A stretch of 64,000 nt of DNA from Methylocaldum sp. 14B (GTDB lineage Bacteria > Pseudomonadota > Gammaproteobacteria > Methylococcales > Methylococcaceae): NCBI RefSeq assembly GCF_002005105.1, contig NZ_MSCV01000025.1, positions 1-64,000 of the forward strand. Reading direction: 5' to 3'. The position numbers were made by a program, and so were the translations under genes. The first letter of the stretch is position 1; each line of letters starts with the position of its first letter. Shown piece by piece: positions 16,955 to 26,199 of the stretch. Below the pieces are notes generated by a model. The model was given only the letters and a program-made list of their open reading frames with translations, ran no database searches and was not told the DNA's origin.

Positions 16955-18793
16955 ATGAACGATTCGACAAGGTTCGCTTTTAAACGCGCAACTGACGCCC
17001 CCGCTCTGCCGAATACCAGCGTTCGCTTCATTATTCACTGTATGGCAGGGTTTCGTGGATGGTTTCTGCTGATGCTGATTCTGGAAACGGGACAGGCCAT
17101 GAGCAACATCCTCGTACCCTACGCCATCGGGCAAATCATCGATGGCGTGACCGAGGCAAGCGGTGATTCGATTCCCTTGACGGAGCGCTTGAAAACGCCC
17201 TTGATGCTTTTCGCCGCATTGAATATCGCCGAAATCCTGTTCAGCCGGGCCAGCGGCGCCTGTCTGATCATGGTGGGACCGCGCTTGCGCAAAAGGACAA
17301 CGCAAATACTGTACGCCTACCTGCAGCACCATTCCGTCCGGTATTTCAGCGGGCATTTTGCCGGCGCACTCGCGCACCGGATCACCGAAACCGCCATGAG
17401 CGTCAATCATACCGCTTGGGCGATTCTCTTCGATTTCTGGCCGGTCGGAGTCGTATTCGCCGTGTCCGTCGCGTTGCTGCTGAGAACTCACGATAATCTC
17501 GGATGGTTCGTAGCGGCCTGGGTGCTGGTCTACGTAGGCGTATCGTTCTGGCTGGCCAAACGCTGCCGTCCTTACGCTCAGGCTTATGCCGAAACCCGCA
17601 GCCAAGTGAACGGCAAAATCGTCGACTCCGTGACTAATATCCTGAATGTCAAATTGTTCGCCCGACTGCGTCACGAGCGGGATTATCTCGACCGTTATCT
17701 CGAAACGGAGGTCAAAGCCGGGCGCCGGACTTTCTGGTACATGGAGCGGGTGCGCTGGTTTCAGTTCATATCCGCGGCTGCCTTGAAGGTAGGCACGATA
17801 TACTTCGCCTTGAGGCTCTGGGACCAAGGTCTGATCGGGGTCGGCGACTTCGCGATGAGCGCCGGACTGGCGCTTCTGATCATCGGTGATGCCCGCAATC
17901 TCAGCCGCCGCTTTCTGGAGTTCTTCGAATATGTGGGCAATGTCGGCAACGGCGTCACCACCATCGTCAGACCCCATGACATCGTCGATACGCCAAAGGC
18001 ACAACCATTGCGAATAACGCGCGGACGGATCGAATTCCGCGATGTCCGGTTCGGCTATGTGCCGGGACAGTGGGTATTCGACGGGTTGAGCGTCGTCATC
18101 GAGCCCGGTCAGCGGGTCGGCCTGGTCGGATTCTCGGGCTCCGGAAAATCCAGCTTCGTCGGGCTGATCCTCCGCTACTACGAACCTCAAGGCGGTCAGA
18201 TCCTGATCGACGGCACCGACATCGCTCACGTAACCCAGGACTCGCTTCACGAGCAAGTCAGTCTGATTCCCCAAGATCCCAGCCTATTCCATCGTTCGCT
18301 GCGGGAAAATATACGTTACGGACGGCCGGACGCCGAAGATGCCGAAATCGCCGCCGCAGCGCGAATGGCGCGCGCCGACGAGTTCATCGACGGCATGAAA
18401 GACGGCTACGACTCCCTGGTGGGCGAACGCGGCGTCAAGTTGTCCGGCGGCCAGCGGCAACGTATCGCAATTGCCCGGGTCATGGTCAAAGACGCGCCGA
18501 TTTTGATACTCGACGAGGCTACGTCCAGTCTCGATTCGATAACGGAAAAGGCGATTCAGGACAATCTCGATCGGCTAATGGGCCAAAAAACGGTCATCGT
18601 CGTCGCCCACCGCTTATCCACGATCGCGCATCTCGACCGTATCCTGGTCTTCGACCGAGGCCGCATCGTCGAGGACGGGAATCACCGGGAATTGCTTGCA
18701 GCAAAAGGCTTTTACCACAAATTGTGGACCATGCAGGCAGGGGGTTTTCTTCCCGATACGAGCACAGATCTCTCGCGTTATGCAGCGCAGTAG
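16955..18793 (+). CDS. ABC exporter, transmembrane domain fused to ATPase
   Basis: A half-size ABC exporter of 612 residues. About six membrane helices occupy residues 25-330. The ATPase follows, with Walker A GFSGSGKSS at 392-400, the signature LSGGQRQRIAIAR, Walker B ILILDEATSSLD and the H-loop in VIVVAHRLSTI. It should act as a homodimer. The substrate cannot be read from sequence; relatives move lipids, peptides or drugs. No accessory gene is adjacent. No strong ribosome binding site precedes the chosen ATG. A hairpin with a T-run follows the gene. Confidence 0.92.
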   Translation: MNDSTRFAFKRATDAPALPNTSVRFIIHCMAGFRGWFLLMLILETGQAMSNILVPYAIGQIIDGVTEASGDSIPLTERLKTPLMLFAALNIAEILFSRASGACLIMVGPRLRKRTTQILYAYLQHHSVRYFSGHFAGALAHRITETAMSVNHTAWAILFDFWPVGVVFAVSVALLLRTHDNLGWFVAAWVLVYVGVSFWLAKRCRPYAQAYAETRSQVNGKIVDSVTNILNVKLFARLRHERDYLDRYLETEVKAGRRTFWYMERVRWFQFISAAALKVGTIYFALRLWDQGLIGVGDFAMSAGLALLIIGDARNLSRRFLEFFEYVGNVGNGVTTIVRPHDIVDTPKAQPLRITRGRIEFRDVRFGYVPGQWVFDGLSVVIEPGQRVGLVGFSGSGKSSFVGLILRYYEPQGGQILIDGTDIAHVTQDSLHEQVSLIPQDPSLFHRSLRENIRYGRPDAEDAEIAAAARMARADEFIDGMKDGYDSLVGERGVKLSGGQRQRIAIARVMVKDAPILILDEATSSLDSITEKAIQDNLDRLMGQKTVIVVAHRLSTIAHLDRILVFDRGRIVEDGNHRELLAAKGFYHKLWTMQAGGFLPDTSTDLSRYAAQ

Positions 18794-18835
18794 CGAGACT
18801 GTTTACTTGACGCCACTCTTGCAGAAGCAGGCCCA

Positions 18836-18895
18836 GCCGAGTAAAAACGTGGTTCGCTCGATGATTCGAGCTGCTATTCGGACTCGGCTTTTTTT
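18836..18895 (+). terminator. Intrinsic terminator after the ABC exporter
   Basis: GCCGAGT (18836-18842) pairs with ACTCGGC (18882-18888), followed at once by seven T residues. A smaller stem CTCGA/TCGAG at 18857-18870 lies inside the long loop. It sits 42 bp after the exporter stop codon. Confidence 0.55.
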
Positions 18896-18937
18896 CTTGT
18901 CCGACAATATGCCGCGCATTGGAGCCCGTGCGACAGT

Positions 18938-19260
18938 GCGCCTCGAAGAACCTACTTGCGGCCCGATTGCTGTGTTGCGCGTGCTCGGACAGTCCTGCGG
19001 CACAGGGACGTACGCCGCACAGGACTGCGGAATCCTCATGTACTCCATGTACACTCCGGTTCCTGTGTCGCGGCTCCCATCCGTGGGAGCCGCCCTTAAC
19101 GGGGCCTGCCATTGGCAGTCCAAATTGGCAATGTCCTTCCGTGGACTTTGCCCTTCGGACGAACGCGGTTCGTCTCATTCCGCTCCCTGCGGAATGGTCG
19201 CTTTCGGCGGATTTGTCCGGACGTCTTGGACTCGGGCCGCAAGTAGTTTTTTCGAGGCGC
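18938..19260. mobile_element. MITE-like element with 29-bp inverted termini
   Basis: The 29-bp left end (18938-18966, starting GCGCCTCGAAGAACCTACTT) matches the inverse of the right end (19232-19260) at 27 of 29 positions. The 265-bp interior is packed with hairpins: a GCGGCAC/CCGCAC cluster near 19000-19035, GGCTCCCA/TGGGAGCC near 19072-19092, GGACGAACGCGGTTCGTC-type pairing near 19157-19175, and CATTCCGC/GCGGAATG near 19178-19196. No convincing coding frame is present. It ends 51 bp before the FKBP gene and fills most of the 18794-19311 gap. Confidence 0.6.
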
Positions 19261-19311
19261 CCAACACGGCATCCGGTTCGCACATCAAACCTAAAATGGA
19301 GTGTAAACACT

Positions 19312-19779
19312 ATGAAGAAACTCGGATCTTTTGCCCGAGCAGTTGCTCTTGTCATATTCGGGCTGTCCGGCTGCACCCCTTCGCCGTCTGCCGATGCAGA
19401 AAAACACAAGCGGGAAAGCTTGAAATTTTTGGTCGACAACGAGAAAAAGCCCGGCATCTTGAGTACCGCGAGCGGGTTGCAGTACCAGATCCTTAGCGAG
19501 GGCAACGGCCTTTCACCGAAGGCCACCGACACCGTAACCGTTAACTATCGCGGCAGCCTGATCTCGGGCCAGGAATTCGACAGCGGCGAAAACGTGAGTT
19601 TTCCTTTGAACGGGGTTATTCGCGGCTGGACCGAAGGTTTGCAACTCATGAAGGAAGGCGCCAAATACCGCTTTTTCATCCCCCCTGAACTGGCCTACGG
19701 CGAACGTGGCGCAGGCCGCGTGATTCCGCCAAACGCGGCTCTGATCTTCGATGTGGAACTGGTAAAGGTTAATCCTTAA
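19312..19779 (+). CDS. FKBP-type peptidyl-prolyl isomerase lipoprotein
   Basis: A 155-residue exported prolyl isomerase. The N-terminus is a lipoprotein signal with a lipobox ending LSGC, so C21 is the lipidated residue and the protein is probably envelope-anchored. The FKBP domain covers about residues 50-154, with VTVNYRGSLISGQEFDSG, VIRGWTEGLQLMKEG and IPPELAYGERGAG, the standard active-site segments. It is FkpA/Mip-like in architecture but with a short N-terminal region. GGAG lies 10 bp before the ATG. The hybrid kinase starts 51 bp downstream on the same strand and may share the transcript. Confidence 0.93.
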   Translation: MKKLGSFARAVALVIFGLSGCTPSPSADAEKHKRESLKFLVDNEKKPGILSTASGLQYQILSEGNGLSPKATDTVTVNYRGSLISGQEFDSGENVSFPLNGVIRGWTEGLQLMKEGAKYRFFIPPELAYGERGAGRVIPPNAALIFDVELVKVNP

Positions 19780-19830
19780 TCGGATCTGACTGCGCAACCG
19801 GATGCGGTTTTCACTTCAAGTGCGCCTACC

Positions 19831-22374
19831 ATGTTCGAAAATCTCTTCGATTCTCAGACGATCAAAGATTTCATACCTCACGGGACATGCCTTCTTTGGC
19901 GCTCCGATTTGCTGCTTCTTCATGTCCTATCGGATTCGCTGATTACGGCGGCTTATTATTCCATCCCCGCGGCACTGATTTTCTTCGTCCTCAAGCGGCG
20001 GGACCTTGAGTTCCGCTCGATCTTTGTCCTGTTCGGCATCTTCATCATGGCGTGCGGGACAACGCATCTAATGGAAATCTGGACGATTTGGCATCCCAAT
20101 TACGTGCTGGAAGGATTCGTCAAACTGTTTACCGGCCTAGTCTCGATCGCGACCTCGGTCCTGCTTTGGCCGCTGATTCCCCACGCCCTCAAACTCCCGA
20201 GTCCTGCCAAGCTCGAAGAGACAAACCGCCAGTTGCAGCATGAGATCGAAGAGCGCAAAGGGAAGGAGCAGGAAATCAGACAACTAAACGCCAATCTCGA
20301 AAAAATGGTGGAGCAACGCACCGCGCAACTGGTCGAAGCAAACGCCCAACTCGAGGACGAAATCTTGGAGCGCCTCCGCATCGAGGAATCGTTACGCGAA
20401 TCGGAAAGCCGCTATCGCACGTTATTCGAGCAAATGCCCGATGCGCTGGTGCTGATGGATATCGAAAGCGGCAAATTGATCGACTTCAATCCGAAGGCTC
20501 ACCAAAATCTCGAATATAGGCGTGACGAATTCCGGAAACTGCGAATAAGCGATATCGATCGGCAGCAATCGGAAGAGGACATCAGACGACATATCGAGAA
20601 AACTCGTGATACCGGGGAAGATGTATTCGAAACCGAGCATATTACAAAAAGCGGCATCGTACGGAATATCCGCGTCACCACCAAGGTCATTCAGCTCAAT
20701 CAAAAAAAATTGATCCAAGCGGTATTCACAGATATCACCGACTACAAACAGCTTGAGCTTGCTCTGCGCACCCAACAGCAGAAATTGGAGCAATCCCAGA
20801 ATCGGCTCGAATATATCGTCAATACCAGCCCATCCGTAATTTACATACTCTCCCGAACGGGCAATCCGGAATGCCCCTTCAAGGTCGATTTCATGGGCGA
20901 AACCATAACCCTGGTGACCGGCTATGAACCGCACCAATGGTATTGCGACGAGACCTTCTGGATCGATCATGTTCATCCGGACGACCGTGCTGCCGCTCTG
21001 GAAAATCAAAGCCTCCTGATTAGTCAAGGCGAACTCACGCATCAATACCGGTTTCGACACAAGGACGGCTCGTACCGGTGGATTCACGACAAGCTTAGAT
21101 CGCTTCGAGATTCCGAGGGAAACATGATCGAAGCGATCGGCGCCTGGGTCGATATTACGGAACGCAAGCAAGGCGAACTGGCCCTAAAGGAAGCAAAAGA
21201 GGCCGCCGAAGCCGCGAATCGCGCCAAAACCGAGTTTCTCGCCAACATCAGCCACGAGTTGAGAACTCCTTTGAACGGAATACTCGGGTTTACCCAGGTG
21301 CTTCAAAAACAGACCGATCTCACCTCAAAACACAAGGAATATCTGGGTTATATCGGCCGCTCCGGACATCATTTGCTGACATTGATCAACGATCTGCTCG
21401 ATTTATCCAAAATCGAGGCGGGGCGACTGGAGGTGGAAAATTCCATTTTCCATTTCGTAGAGTTTCTCGACGGCATTGCCGAGATGTTCGAATTCCGAGC
21501 AATAAATAAGGGCGTTGGTTTTATCTATGAAAAGGCCGCGACTCTACCCGAATACGTTATCGGTGATGAAAAGCGCTTACGGCAGATACTCATCAATCTC
21601 CTCGGCAACGCCATAAAGTTCACCCATCAGGGGTATGCCGCTCTGAAAGTCTTCAGTCATGGAGAAACCGTCTATTTCCGGATTGAAGATACCGGCCAGG
21701 GTATCGCCGAAGAGGATATGGGACGAATTTTCCTGGCCTTCGAGCAAGTGGCCGATCACGACTCTACGGAAGGAACAGGCTTAGGGCTAGCTATCAGCAA
21801 GCGGTTGGTGGATGCCATGGGCGGACAAATCGACGTGCAAAGCACTCGCGGCCAAGGCAGTGTTTTTACGGTTTCGCTGGCGTTGCCGGCAGCATCGAAT
21901 CCGTCGAAACCGAAAGCCGATGAGAATCAGGTCATTGGTTACACCGGAAAAGCGCGACGGATCATGATCGTCGACGATAATCCGGATAATCTGACGATGC
22001 TGTCGGCGCTTCTGGAATCACTGGATTTTGTCATAGAAACGGCCTCGAACGGCAGAGAATGCTTGGACAAGTTCGCGCTTTTCGAACCTGACCTGATCAT
22101 GATCGATCTCTTGATGCCCGATATGGATGGGGCAGAAACGGTCAAACATTTACGGCAGACGGAATCCGGGCAAAACGTCAAAGTCATCGCAGTCACCGCG
22201 CATGCGTTCGATGACATCAGAGACATGTGCCTGGCATCGGGCTTCGATGACTTCATCACCAAGCCGGTAGATCTCGGGGATTTGCTGAACAGCCTGCAAA
22301 AATCCTTGGGCCTGACCTGGCGCTACGCCGACACCGGTTCACATGCAAAGCCGGCACGCGCCAAGGCCTCGTAA
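19831..22374 (+). CDS. Hybrid histidine kinase with ethylene-receptor-like sensor domain
   Basis: An 847-residue hybrid kinase. Residues about 25-125 form a three-helix membrane domain resembling the plant ETR1 ethylene-binding domain. D35, Y42, I72, C75 and H79 match ETR1 D25, Y32, I62, C65 and H69 at a constant offset of 10, including the copper ligands in CGTTH. Then come a coiled coil (130-190), two PAS/PAC units (about 195-305 and 325-450), HisKA with H475 in SHELRTPLNGI, HATPase with GTGLGLAISKRL, and a receiver domain with D759 in MIDLLMPDMDG. Known relatives bind ethylene through Cu(I); in this organism the ligand is inferred. The output partner is unknown. The start ATG has only a weak ribosome binding site. 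Confidence 0.9.
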   Translation: MFENLFDSQTIKDFIPHGTCLLWRSDLLLLHVLSDSLITAAYYSIPAALIFFVLKRRDLEFRSIFVLFGIFIMACGTTHLMEIWTIWHPNYVLEGFVKLFTGLVSIATSVLLWPLIPHALKLPSPAKLEETNRQLQHEIEERKGKEQEIRQLNANLEKMVEQRTAQLVEANAQLEDEILERLRIEESLRESESRYRTLFEQMPDALVLMDIESGKLIDFNPKAHQNLEYRRDEFRKLRISDIDRQQSEEDIRRHIEKTRDTGEDVFETEHITKSGIVRNIRVTTKVIQLNQKKLIQAVFTDITDYKQLELALRTQQQKLEQSQNRLEYIVNTSPSVIYILSRTGNPECPFKVDFMGETITLVTGYEPHQWYCDETFWIDHVHPDDRAAALENQSLLISQGELTHQYRFRHKDGSYRWIHDKLRSLRDSEGNMIEAIGAWVDITERKQGELALKEAKEAAEAANRAKTEFLANISHELRTPLNGILGFTQVLQKQTDLTSKHKEYLGYIGRSGHHLLTLINDLLDLSKIEAGRLEVENSIFHFVEFLDGIAEMFEFRAINKGVGFIYEKAATLPEYVIGDEKRLRQILINLLGNAIKFTHQGYAALKVFSHGETVYFRIEDTGQGIAEEDMGRIFLAFEQVADHDSTEGTGLGLAISKRLVDAMGGQIDVQSTRGQGSVFTVSLALPAASNPSKPKADENQVIGYTGKARRIMIVDDNPDNLTMLSALLESLDFVIETASNGRECLDKFALFEPDLIMIDLLMPDMDGAETVKHLRQTESGQNVKVIAVTAHAFDDIRDMCLASGFDDFITKPVDLGDLLNSLQKSLGLTWRYADTGSHAKPARAKAS

Positions 22375-22449
22375 CCCTGCCCGGATCTTATGTCAAGAAT
22401 TATCTCCGGTCGGATGTGGGCCGCGCCGGTTTGTGCGACGCCGGAGCTG

Positions 22450-23412
22450 TCAAAAACCTTCATGGTCTTGCGACGCCGCAACGAGCGTTGCCGGCGGCGA
22501 CGCCCCGCGTGGTTCGTCGTCGCTGCGGACAGCAGAACCCAACGGATAGGTACCGATTCGTTCCCGTATATCGTCGCCCTTTACACGGTTGGAAGGCTTG
22601 GTCAGCTGCGCCGCGGCGAGTACCAGGATCGGCGCGATGATGAAGCTGCCGGTCAGCGCCTGTAACTTCAATTGTTCTTGATCGGGAACCGCCTCTACCC
22701 CATAGGCGAGCCAGTAAGTCACTCCCAGTTGAAAAATCACGATGCCGCTCCAGAAACACGGAGCGAACAATCCCTTCAACGGCACATAGACCAGTCTAAC
22801 CGGCTCTCCGCGCCTTTGCTCCCGGTCCAGCAACAGCCGATCGATGCGCTGATTCAGCAAAATCGTCACCGTCGCGACGATATACCAGCCGGCGTAATTT
22901 TCGAGGGTCACGCCGAAATGAACGCCAGGGTCAGGATAATGATAAATGTCCCCCAAGAACCAATATTTGCCGAGGTTGGCGATCGGGTCGACGATAAGGT
23001 CGACGACCAGCATAAGAAATGCACCGAGCAGCAACACCGACACCGAATTTCGGACCTCTACCGAGGTTACGCGCTGCACGTCGTACGCCTTGATCCATAG
23101 GGGAGACATAAAGAACTGCGCCAGCGAGAAACTGACATAGCTGAGAAATGAAAACGACAGGCTGTCGAAGAACGGAACGCCAAAAACGACCAAATCGTTG
23201 CTCAGCGCCTCGTAATGGTAGACATACTTCCCGAACGGAATTCCATGGTTGATGCTCCCCCATTCGGCCAGCAGAGCCACCAAATAGCTGCTGATCACCC
23301 AGATCACCGTTCGCCGAGCGCCTTGCTCCAGCCAGGAAAGCAGCAGGAATGCGATCAGAAAAACCGTGATGTACGGACGATGGATCAAGGACCAGAGGAG
23401 TTGCTCGAACAT
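22450..23412 (-). CDS. Carotenoid biosynthesis protein, CruF-like (DUF422)
   Basis: A 320-residue membrane protein with about eight hydrophobic helices. Recognisable segments are EWGSINHGIPFGKYVYH, GVPFFDSLSFSFLSY and VDLIVDPIANLGKYWFLG, typical of the DUF422 family, which includes the carotenoid 1',2'-hydratase CruF. The last 45 residues are polar and likely disordered. Other carotenoid genes (crtB, crtI and similar) are not in the window, so which carotenoid step it serves is open. It is convergent with the hybrid kinase and divergent from ppnP. Confidence 0.82.
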   Translation of the reverse strand: MFEQLLWSLIHRPYITVFLIAFLLLSWLEQGARRTVIWVISSYLVALLAEWGSINHGIPFGKYVYHYEALSNDLVVFGVPFFDSLSFSFLSYVSFSLAQFFMSPLWIKAYDVQRVTSVEVRNSVSVLLLGAFLMLVVDLIVDPIANLGKYWFLGDIYHYPDPGVHFGVTLENYAGWYIVATVTILLNQRIDRLLLDREQRRGEPVRLVYVPLKGLFAPCFWSGIVIFQLGVTYWLAYGVEAVPDQEQLKLQALTGSFIIAPILVLAAAQLTKPSNRVKGDDIRERIGTYPLGSAVRSDDEPRGASPPATLVAASQDHEGF

Positions 23413-23590
23413 TCGACAGGTGCGAGGTTTACGAAACCTTTCATATTAACCGGCAAGGACTTTGACGGCCAGGTGGCCTGAATGCTCATTCACCAACTCG
23501 ATATCGATTACGCTCTCCGTGAAACCGCGAGATTCTTCAAGACGCCGAACCGTCACGTATAATGGCGGCCTTTGTTTTTAAGGAGCCACC

Positions 23591-23902
23591 ATGTCGCAAT
23601 TCGACAACGTCAGCGTCGTCAAGAAAGCCAATGTCTATTTCGACGGCAAATGCATCAGCCATACCGTCCTTTTTCCGGACGGCAGCCGCAAGACTGTCGG
23701 CGTGATCTTCCCGTCCGCCCTGGCTTTCAGCACCGCCGCGCCGGAAACCATGGAAATCAATGCCGGCGCTTGCCGAGTGCGCTTAGCGGGCGAGACGGAA
23801 TGGAAAACTTACGGGGCCGGCGATTCATTTGAAATTCCTGGCAACAGCCGATTCGATATCGAAGTGATTGACATGCTGGATTATGTTTGCCACTTCGCCT
23901 GA
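23591..23902 (+). CDS. ppnP: Pyrimidine/purine nucleoside phosphorylase
   Basis: A 103-residue cupin of the PpnP (YaiE, DUF1255) family, which phosphorolyses a broad range of nucleosides to a base and ribose 1-phosphate for salvage. The family signature is seen in [28 protein letters not shown] and ETMEI, and the near-terminal YVCHF. The length is typical. AAGGAGCC about 4-5 bp before the ATG is a strong ribosome binding site. It is a single gene, convergent with the Sel1-repeat gene 12 bp away. Confidence 0.93.
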   Translation: MSQFDNVSVVKKANVYFDGKCISHTVLFPDGSRKTVGVIFPSALAFSTAAPETMEINAGACRVRLAGETEWKTYGAGDSFEIPGNSRFDIEVIDMLDYVCHFA

Positions 23903-23914
23903 GACAAACAAAAA

Positions 23915-24628
23915 CTAACGCGATTGGCTCTTATGGTTCATCTTGGTCTTTTGAGTCGCTTTCTTCGATGCTTTCTTAACGTGCGCGTTTTTTGCCTTTG
24001 GCTTCTCTAGCGAAAGCGCCTCAGCATTCTCCTTTTGCTTCTGCCACTCGGCGAGACGGTCCAAAGCCAGGGCCATTTCGCCGGGAGCCATTTCCTCGAC
24101 CAGGCTGTCCTTGGCATCGGCCGCGTTCTGATTACCCTGTTCTGCCGCGAGCGTGTACCAGAAATACGCCTGAGCATTGTCCTTGTCGATGCCGTTGCCG
24201 GATGCATAAAGCGAACCCAGCACGGCTTGGGCGCTGGCATCGCCCTGCTCGGCCGCTTTGCTGAACCAACGCGCAGCTTCGCCCATGTCGATCGGAGCTC
24301 CCAGACCATAGAAGTAAAGAACGCCGAGCTTGCTTTCGGCCGTTGTATCGCCTTGCCTGGCCGCTTGCTCGTACCAGTGCCGCGCCTCGACATAGTCCAG
24401 CGGCACACCTAGCCCTTTCATGTAAAGATTGCCCAAATTGACTTGAGCTTCCGGCATGCCCTGCTCCGCCATAGGCTTGAATTCAGCGAAGGCCGCGGAA
24501 TAGTCACGCTGTTCGATGGCCGCCATACCTTCCTCGAATCCGGCCCAAGCCGATGCCGGGGAGACCAGCCAGACGCTCGCCGCCAATAACGTCAGAACTG
24601 GAAATTTCTTGTAGCCAACTGAGATCAC
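23915..24628 (-). CDS. Sel1-repeat protein with basic tail, exported
   Basis: A 237-residue protein with an N-terminal signal peptide (KKFPVLTLLAASVWLVSPASAWA), then about four Sel1/TPR-like repeats at roughly 55-185, each with the A-Q/A-x-LG-x-LY-x-x-G-x-G pattern. The last 30 residues are very lysine-rich (KKASKKATQKTK). Sel1 repeats mediate protein-protein contact; the target is unknown. The basic tail could bind nucleic acid or acidic envelope components. No operon partner is evident; the quinone oxidoreductase upstream ends 62 bp away and could be cotranscribed. Confidence 0.87.
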   Translation of the reverse strand: MISVGYKKFPVLTLLAASVWLVSPASAWAGFEEGMAAIEQRDYSAAFAEFKPMAEQGMPEAQVNLGNLYMKGLGVPLDYVEARHWYEQAARQGDTTAESKLGVLYFYGLGAPIDMGEAARWFSKAAEQGDASAQAVLGSLYASGNGIDKDNAQAYFWYTLAAEQGNQNAADAKDSLVEEMAPGEMALALDRLAEWQKQKENAEALSLEKPKAKNAHVKKASKKATQKTKMNHKSQSR

Positions 24629-24689
24629 GATTTATTCCGGTTTCTTGAATTCAGCTAAAAAAGCGCGCAAGCCGCTAGCCTGTCCGCAC

Positions 24690-25691
24690 TCAAGCGACCG
24701 ACAAGACGATCTTGCCCATATGCCGGCTGCTTTCCATCAGTCGATGGGCTTCTGCTGCCTTGGCCAAGGTAAACGTGGCGTGCACCACCGGCTTGACGTG
24801 ACCCGATTCGAGCAGCGGCCACACTTTCCGCCTCAGCGCATCGGCAATCGTGGCCTTCTCTTCCACGCTCCGCGGCCGCAAGGTTGAGCCGGTCAAGGTC
24901 AGACGGTTCAAAAAAATGGGAAGCAGGTTGATTTCCGCCTTGGGTCCGCCCTGAACCGCGATCACGACCAAGCGGCCATCTGCGGCGAGACAACTGAGAT
25001 TCCGCTGGAGATAAGGGCCGCCGATCATATCGAGAATCAGGTTCACGCCCTTGCCCTCAGTCAGTGCCTTGATGCGGTCGACGAAGTCTTCCTCGCGATA
25101 GTTGATCGCGGTAGCCCCGAGCTGCTCGCAGAACCGGCATTTTTCCGCGCTTCCCGCGGTTACGAACACGCTGGCGCCGAATGCACGGGCCAATTGAATG
25201 GCCGTGGTGCCGATGCCGCTGCTGCCCCCGTGTACCAGCATGCTTTCTCCCGGTTTCAGCCCGCCCCGCTCGAATACATTGGTCCAGACCGTGAAAAACG
25301 TCTCAGGCATGGCGGCGGCATCGATCGGCCCAAATCCTTTCGGCATAGGTAAACAGAGTGCCGCGGCGGCCACGCAATATTCAGCATATCCCCCGCCGCT
25401 CACCAGGGCACAAACCGATTCGCCGATGGCGGGCTCACGCACGCTTTCGCCCAAAGCTACCACTTTGCCCGCGACTTCCAAGCCCGGTATATCGGACGCT
25501 TCCGGCGGAGGCGGGTAAAGCCCTTTGCGCTGCATGACATCCGGCCGGTTCACCCCGGCCGCAGCTACCTTGATCAGCACTTCGCCAGGCCCCGGCTGCG
25601 GCATCGGTCGCCGACACAACTGCAAAACCTCCGGACCGCCCGATTGGGCGATCTCGACGGCCGCCATCGTGCCGGGGAAAATACCAGTCAA
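24690..25691 (-). CDS. Zinc-independent quinone oxidoreductase (PIG3 type)
   Basis: Medium-chain dehydrogenase of 333 residues related to NAD(P)H:quinone oxidoreductase QorA and human TP53I3. The GroES-like N-terminal domain starts AAVEIAQSGGPEVL and the Rossmann motif is HGGSSGIGTTAIQLA near residues 153-167. The catalytic zinc ligands of alcohol dehydrogenases are absent, as usual for this subgroup. A TTG start at 25691 has GGAG 9 bp upstream; the first ATG, at 25667, lacks a ribosome binding site. It follows the thioredoxin-like gene by 12 bp and forms the end of the greB-led run. Confidence 0.92.
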   Translation of the reverse strand: MTGIFPGTMAAVEIAQSGGPEVLQLCRRPMPQPGPGEVLIKVAAAGVNRPDVMQRKGLYPPPPEASDIPGLEVAGKVVALGESVREPAIGESVCALVSGGGYAEYCVAAAALCLPMPKGFGPIDAAAMPETFFTVWTNVFERGGLKPGESMLVHGGSSGIGTTAIQLARAFGASVFVTAGSAEKCRFCEQLGATAINYREEDFVDRIKALTEGKGVNLILDMIGGPYLQRNLSCLAADGRLVVIAVQGGPKAEINLLPIFLNRLTLTGSTLRPRSVEEKATIADALRRKVWPLLESGHVKPVVHATFTLAKAAEAHRLMESSRHMGKIVLSVA

Positions 25692-25703
25692 ATCAAAAAA
25701 CTC

Positions 25704-26195
25704 CTATAGACCCGCCAGCCAAAGCCGCAACCGGAGCCCCAATTCGCTGGTGTAGCCGATGGTGGAAAAGCGAATATGACCGTCAGGACCCAAAATAAAC
25801 ACGGCCGGTACACCCCGAATTCCGTAGTCTCTGCCGATAGCGCCATCCTGGTCGAGAACTACCGGAAACTCGAATCCTTCCCGCTTGACGTACTCACGGA
25901 CCTCGGTTTCGTCCCCGGAAAGCAGCGCCACGCTGACCAGCGGCGTATCTCGTGCCAATGATCGAATGGAGCTCTGCATCGCCTTGCAGATCTGACACCA
26001 ACTCGCCCAAAAGTAGATTACGGCCGGCCGTCCTTCCGGCTTGGGTACATCCAACGCCGTGCCGTCCAAAGCAGTTGCCCGTATCGGGGGCGGCATCCCG
26101 GACACCAAGCTGCGAGTGGCGATCAACTGCACACCGATGTACAGCACAACCGCGGTACTGCCGAATACCACTATTTGCTTCAGCTTGTTTGCCAC
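25704..26195 (-). CDS. Membrane-anchored thioredoxin-like disulfide oxidoreductase (TlpA family)
   Basis: A 163-residue redoxin with one N-terminal membrane segment (about 8-26) that places the thioredoxin domain outside the cytoplasmic membrane. The active site is W-C67-Q-I-C70-K, and the cis-proline loop is seen in GIRGVPAVFI. Such proteins reduce or oxidise periplasmic disulfides, for example during cytochrome c maturation; the partner is not identified here. It lies 4 bp after the metalloprotease-like gene and 12 bp before the quinone oxidoreductase gene, so it is probably in one operon. Confidence 0.9.
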   Translation of the reverse strand: MANKLKQIVVFGSTAVVLYIGVQLIATRSLVSGMPPPIRATALDGTALDVPKPEGRPAVIYFWASWCQICKAMQSSIRSLARDTPLVSVALLSGDETEVREYVKREGFEFPVVLDQDGAIGRDYGIRGVPAVFILGPDGHIRFSTIGYTSELGLRLRLWLAGL

Positions 26196-26199
26196 GGCG

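Noticed and set aside
16799..18274. 491-residue open frame on the minus strand inside the ABC exporter
   Set aside because: It runs opposite to a clear ABC exporter with all ATPase motifs, and its product resembles no protein.
18594..19532. 312-residue minus-strand open frame spanning the gap before the FKBP gene
   Set aside because: It covers the end of the exporter, the inverted-repeat element and part of the FKBP gene, so it is an accident of the repeat region.
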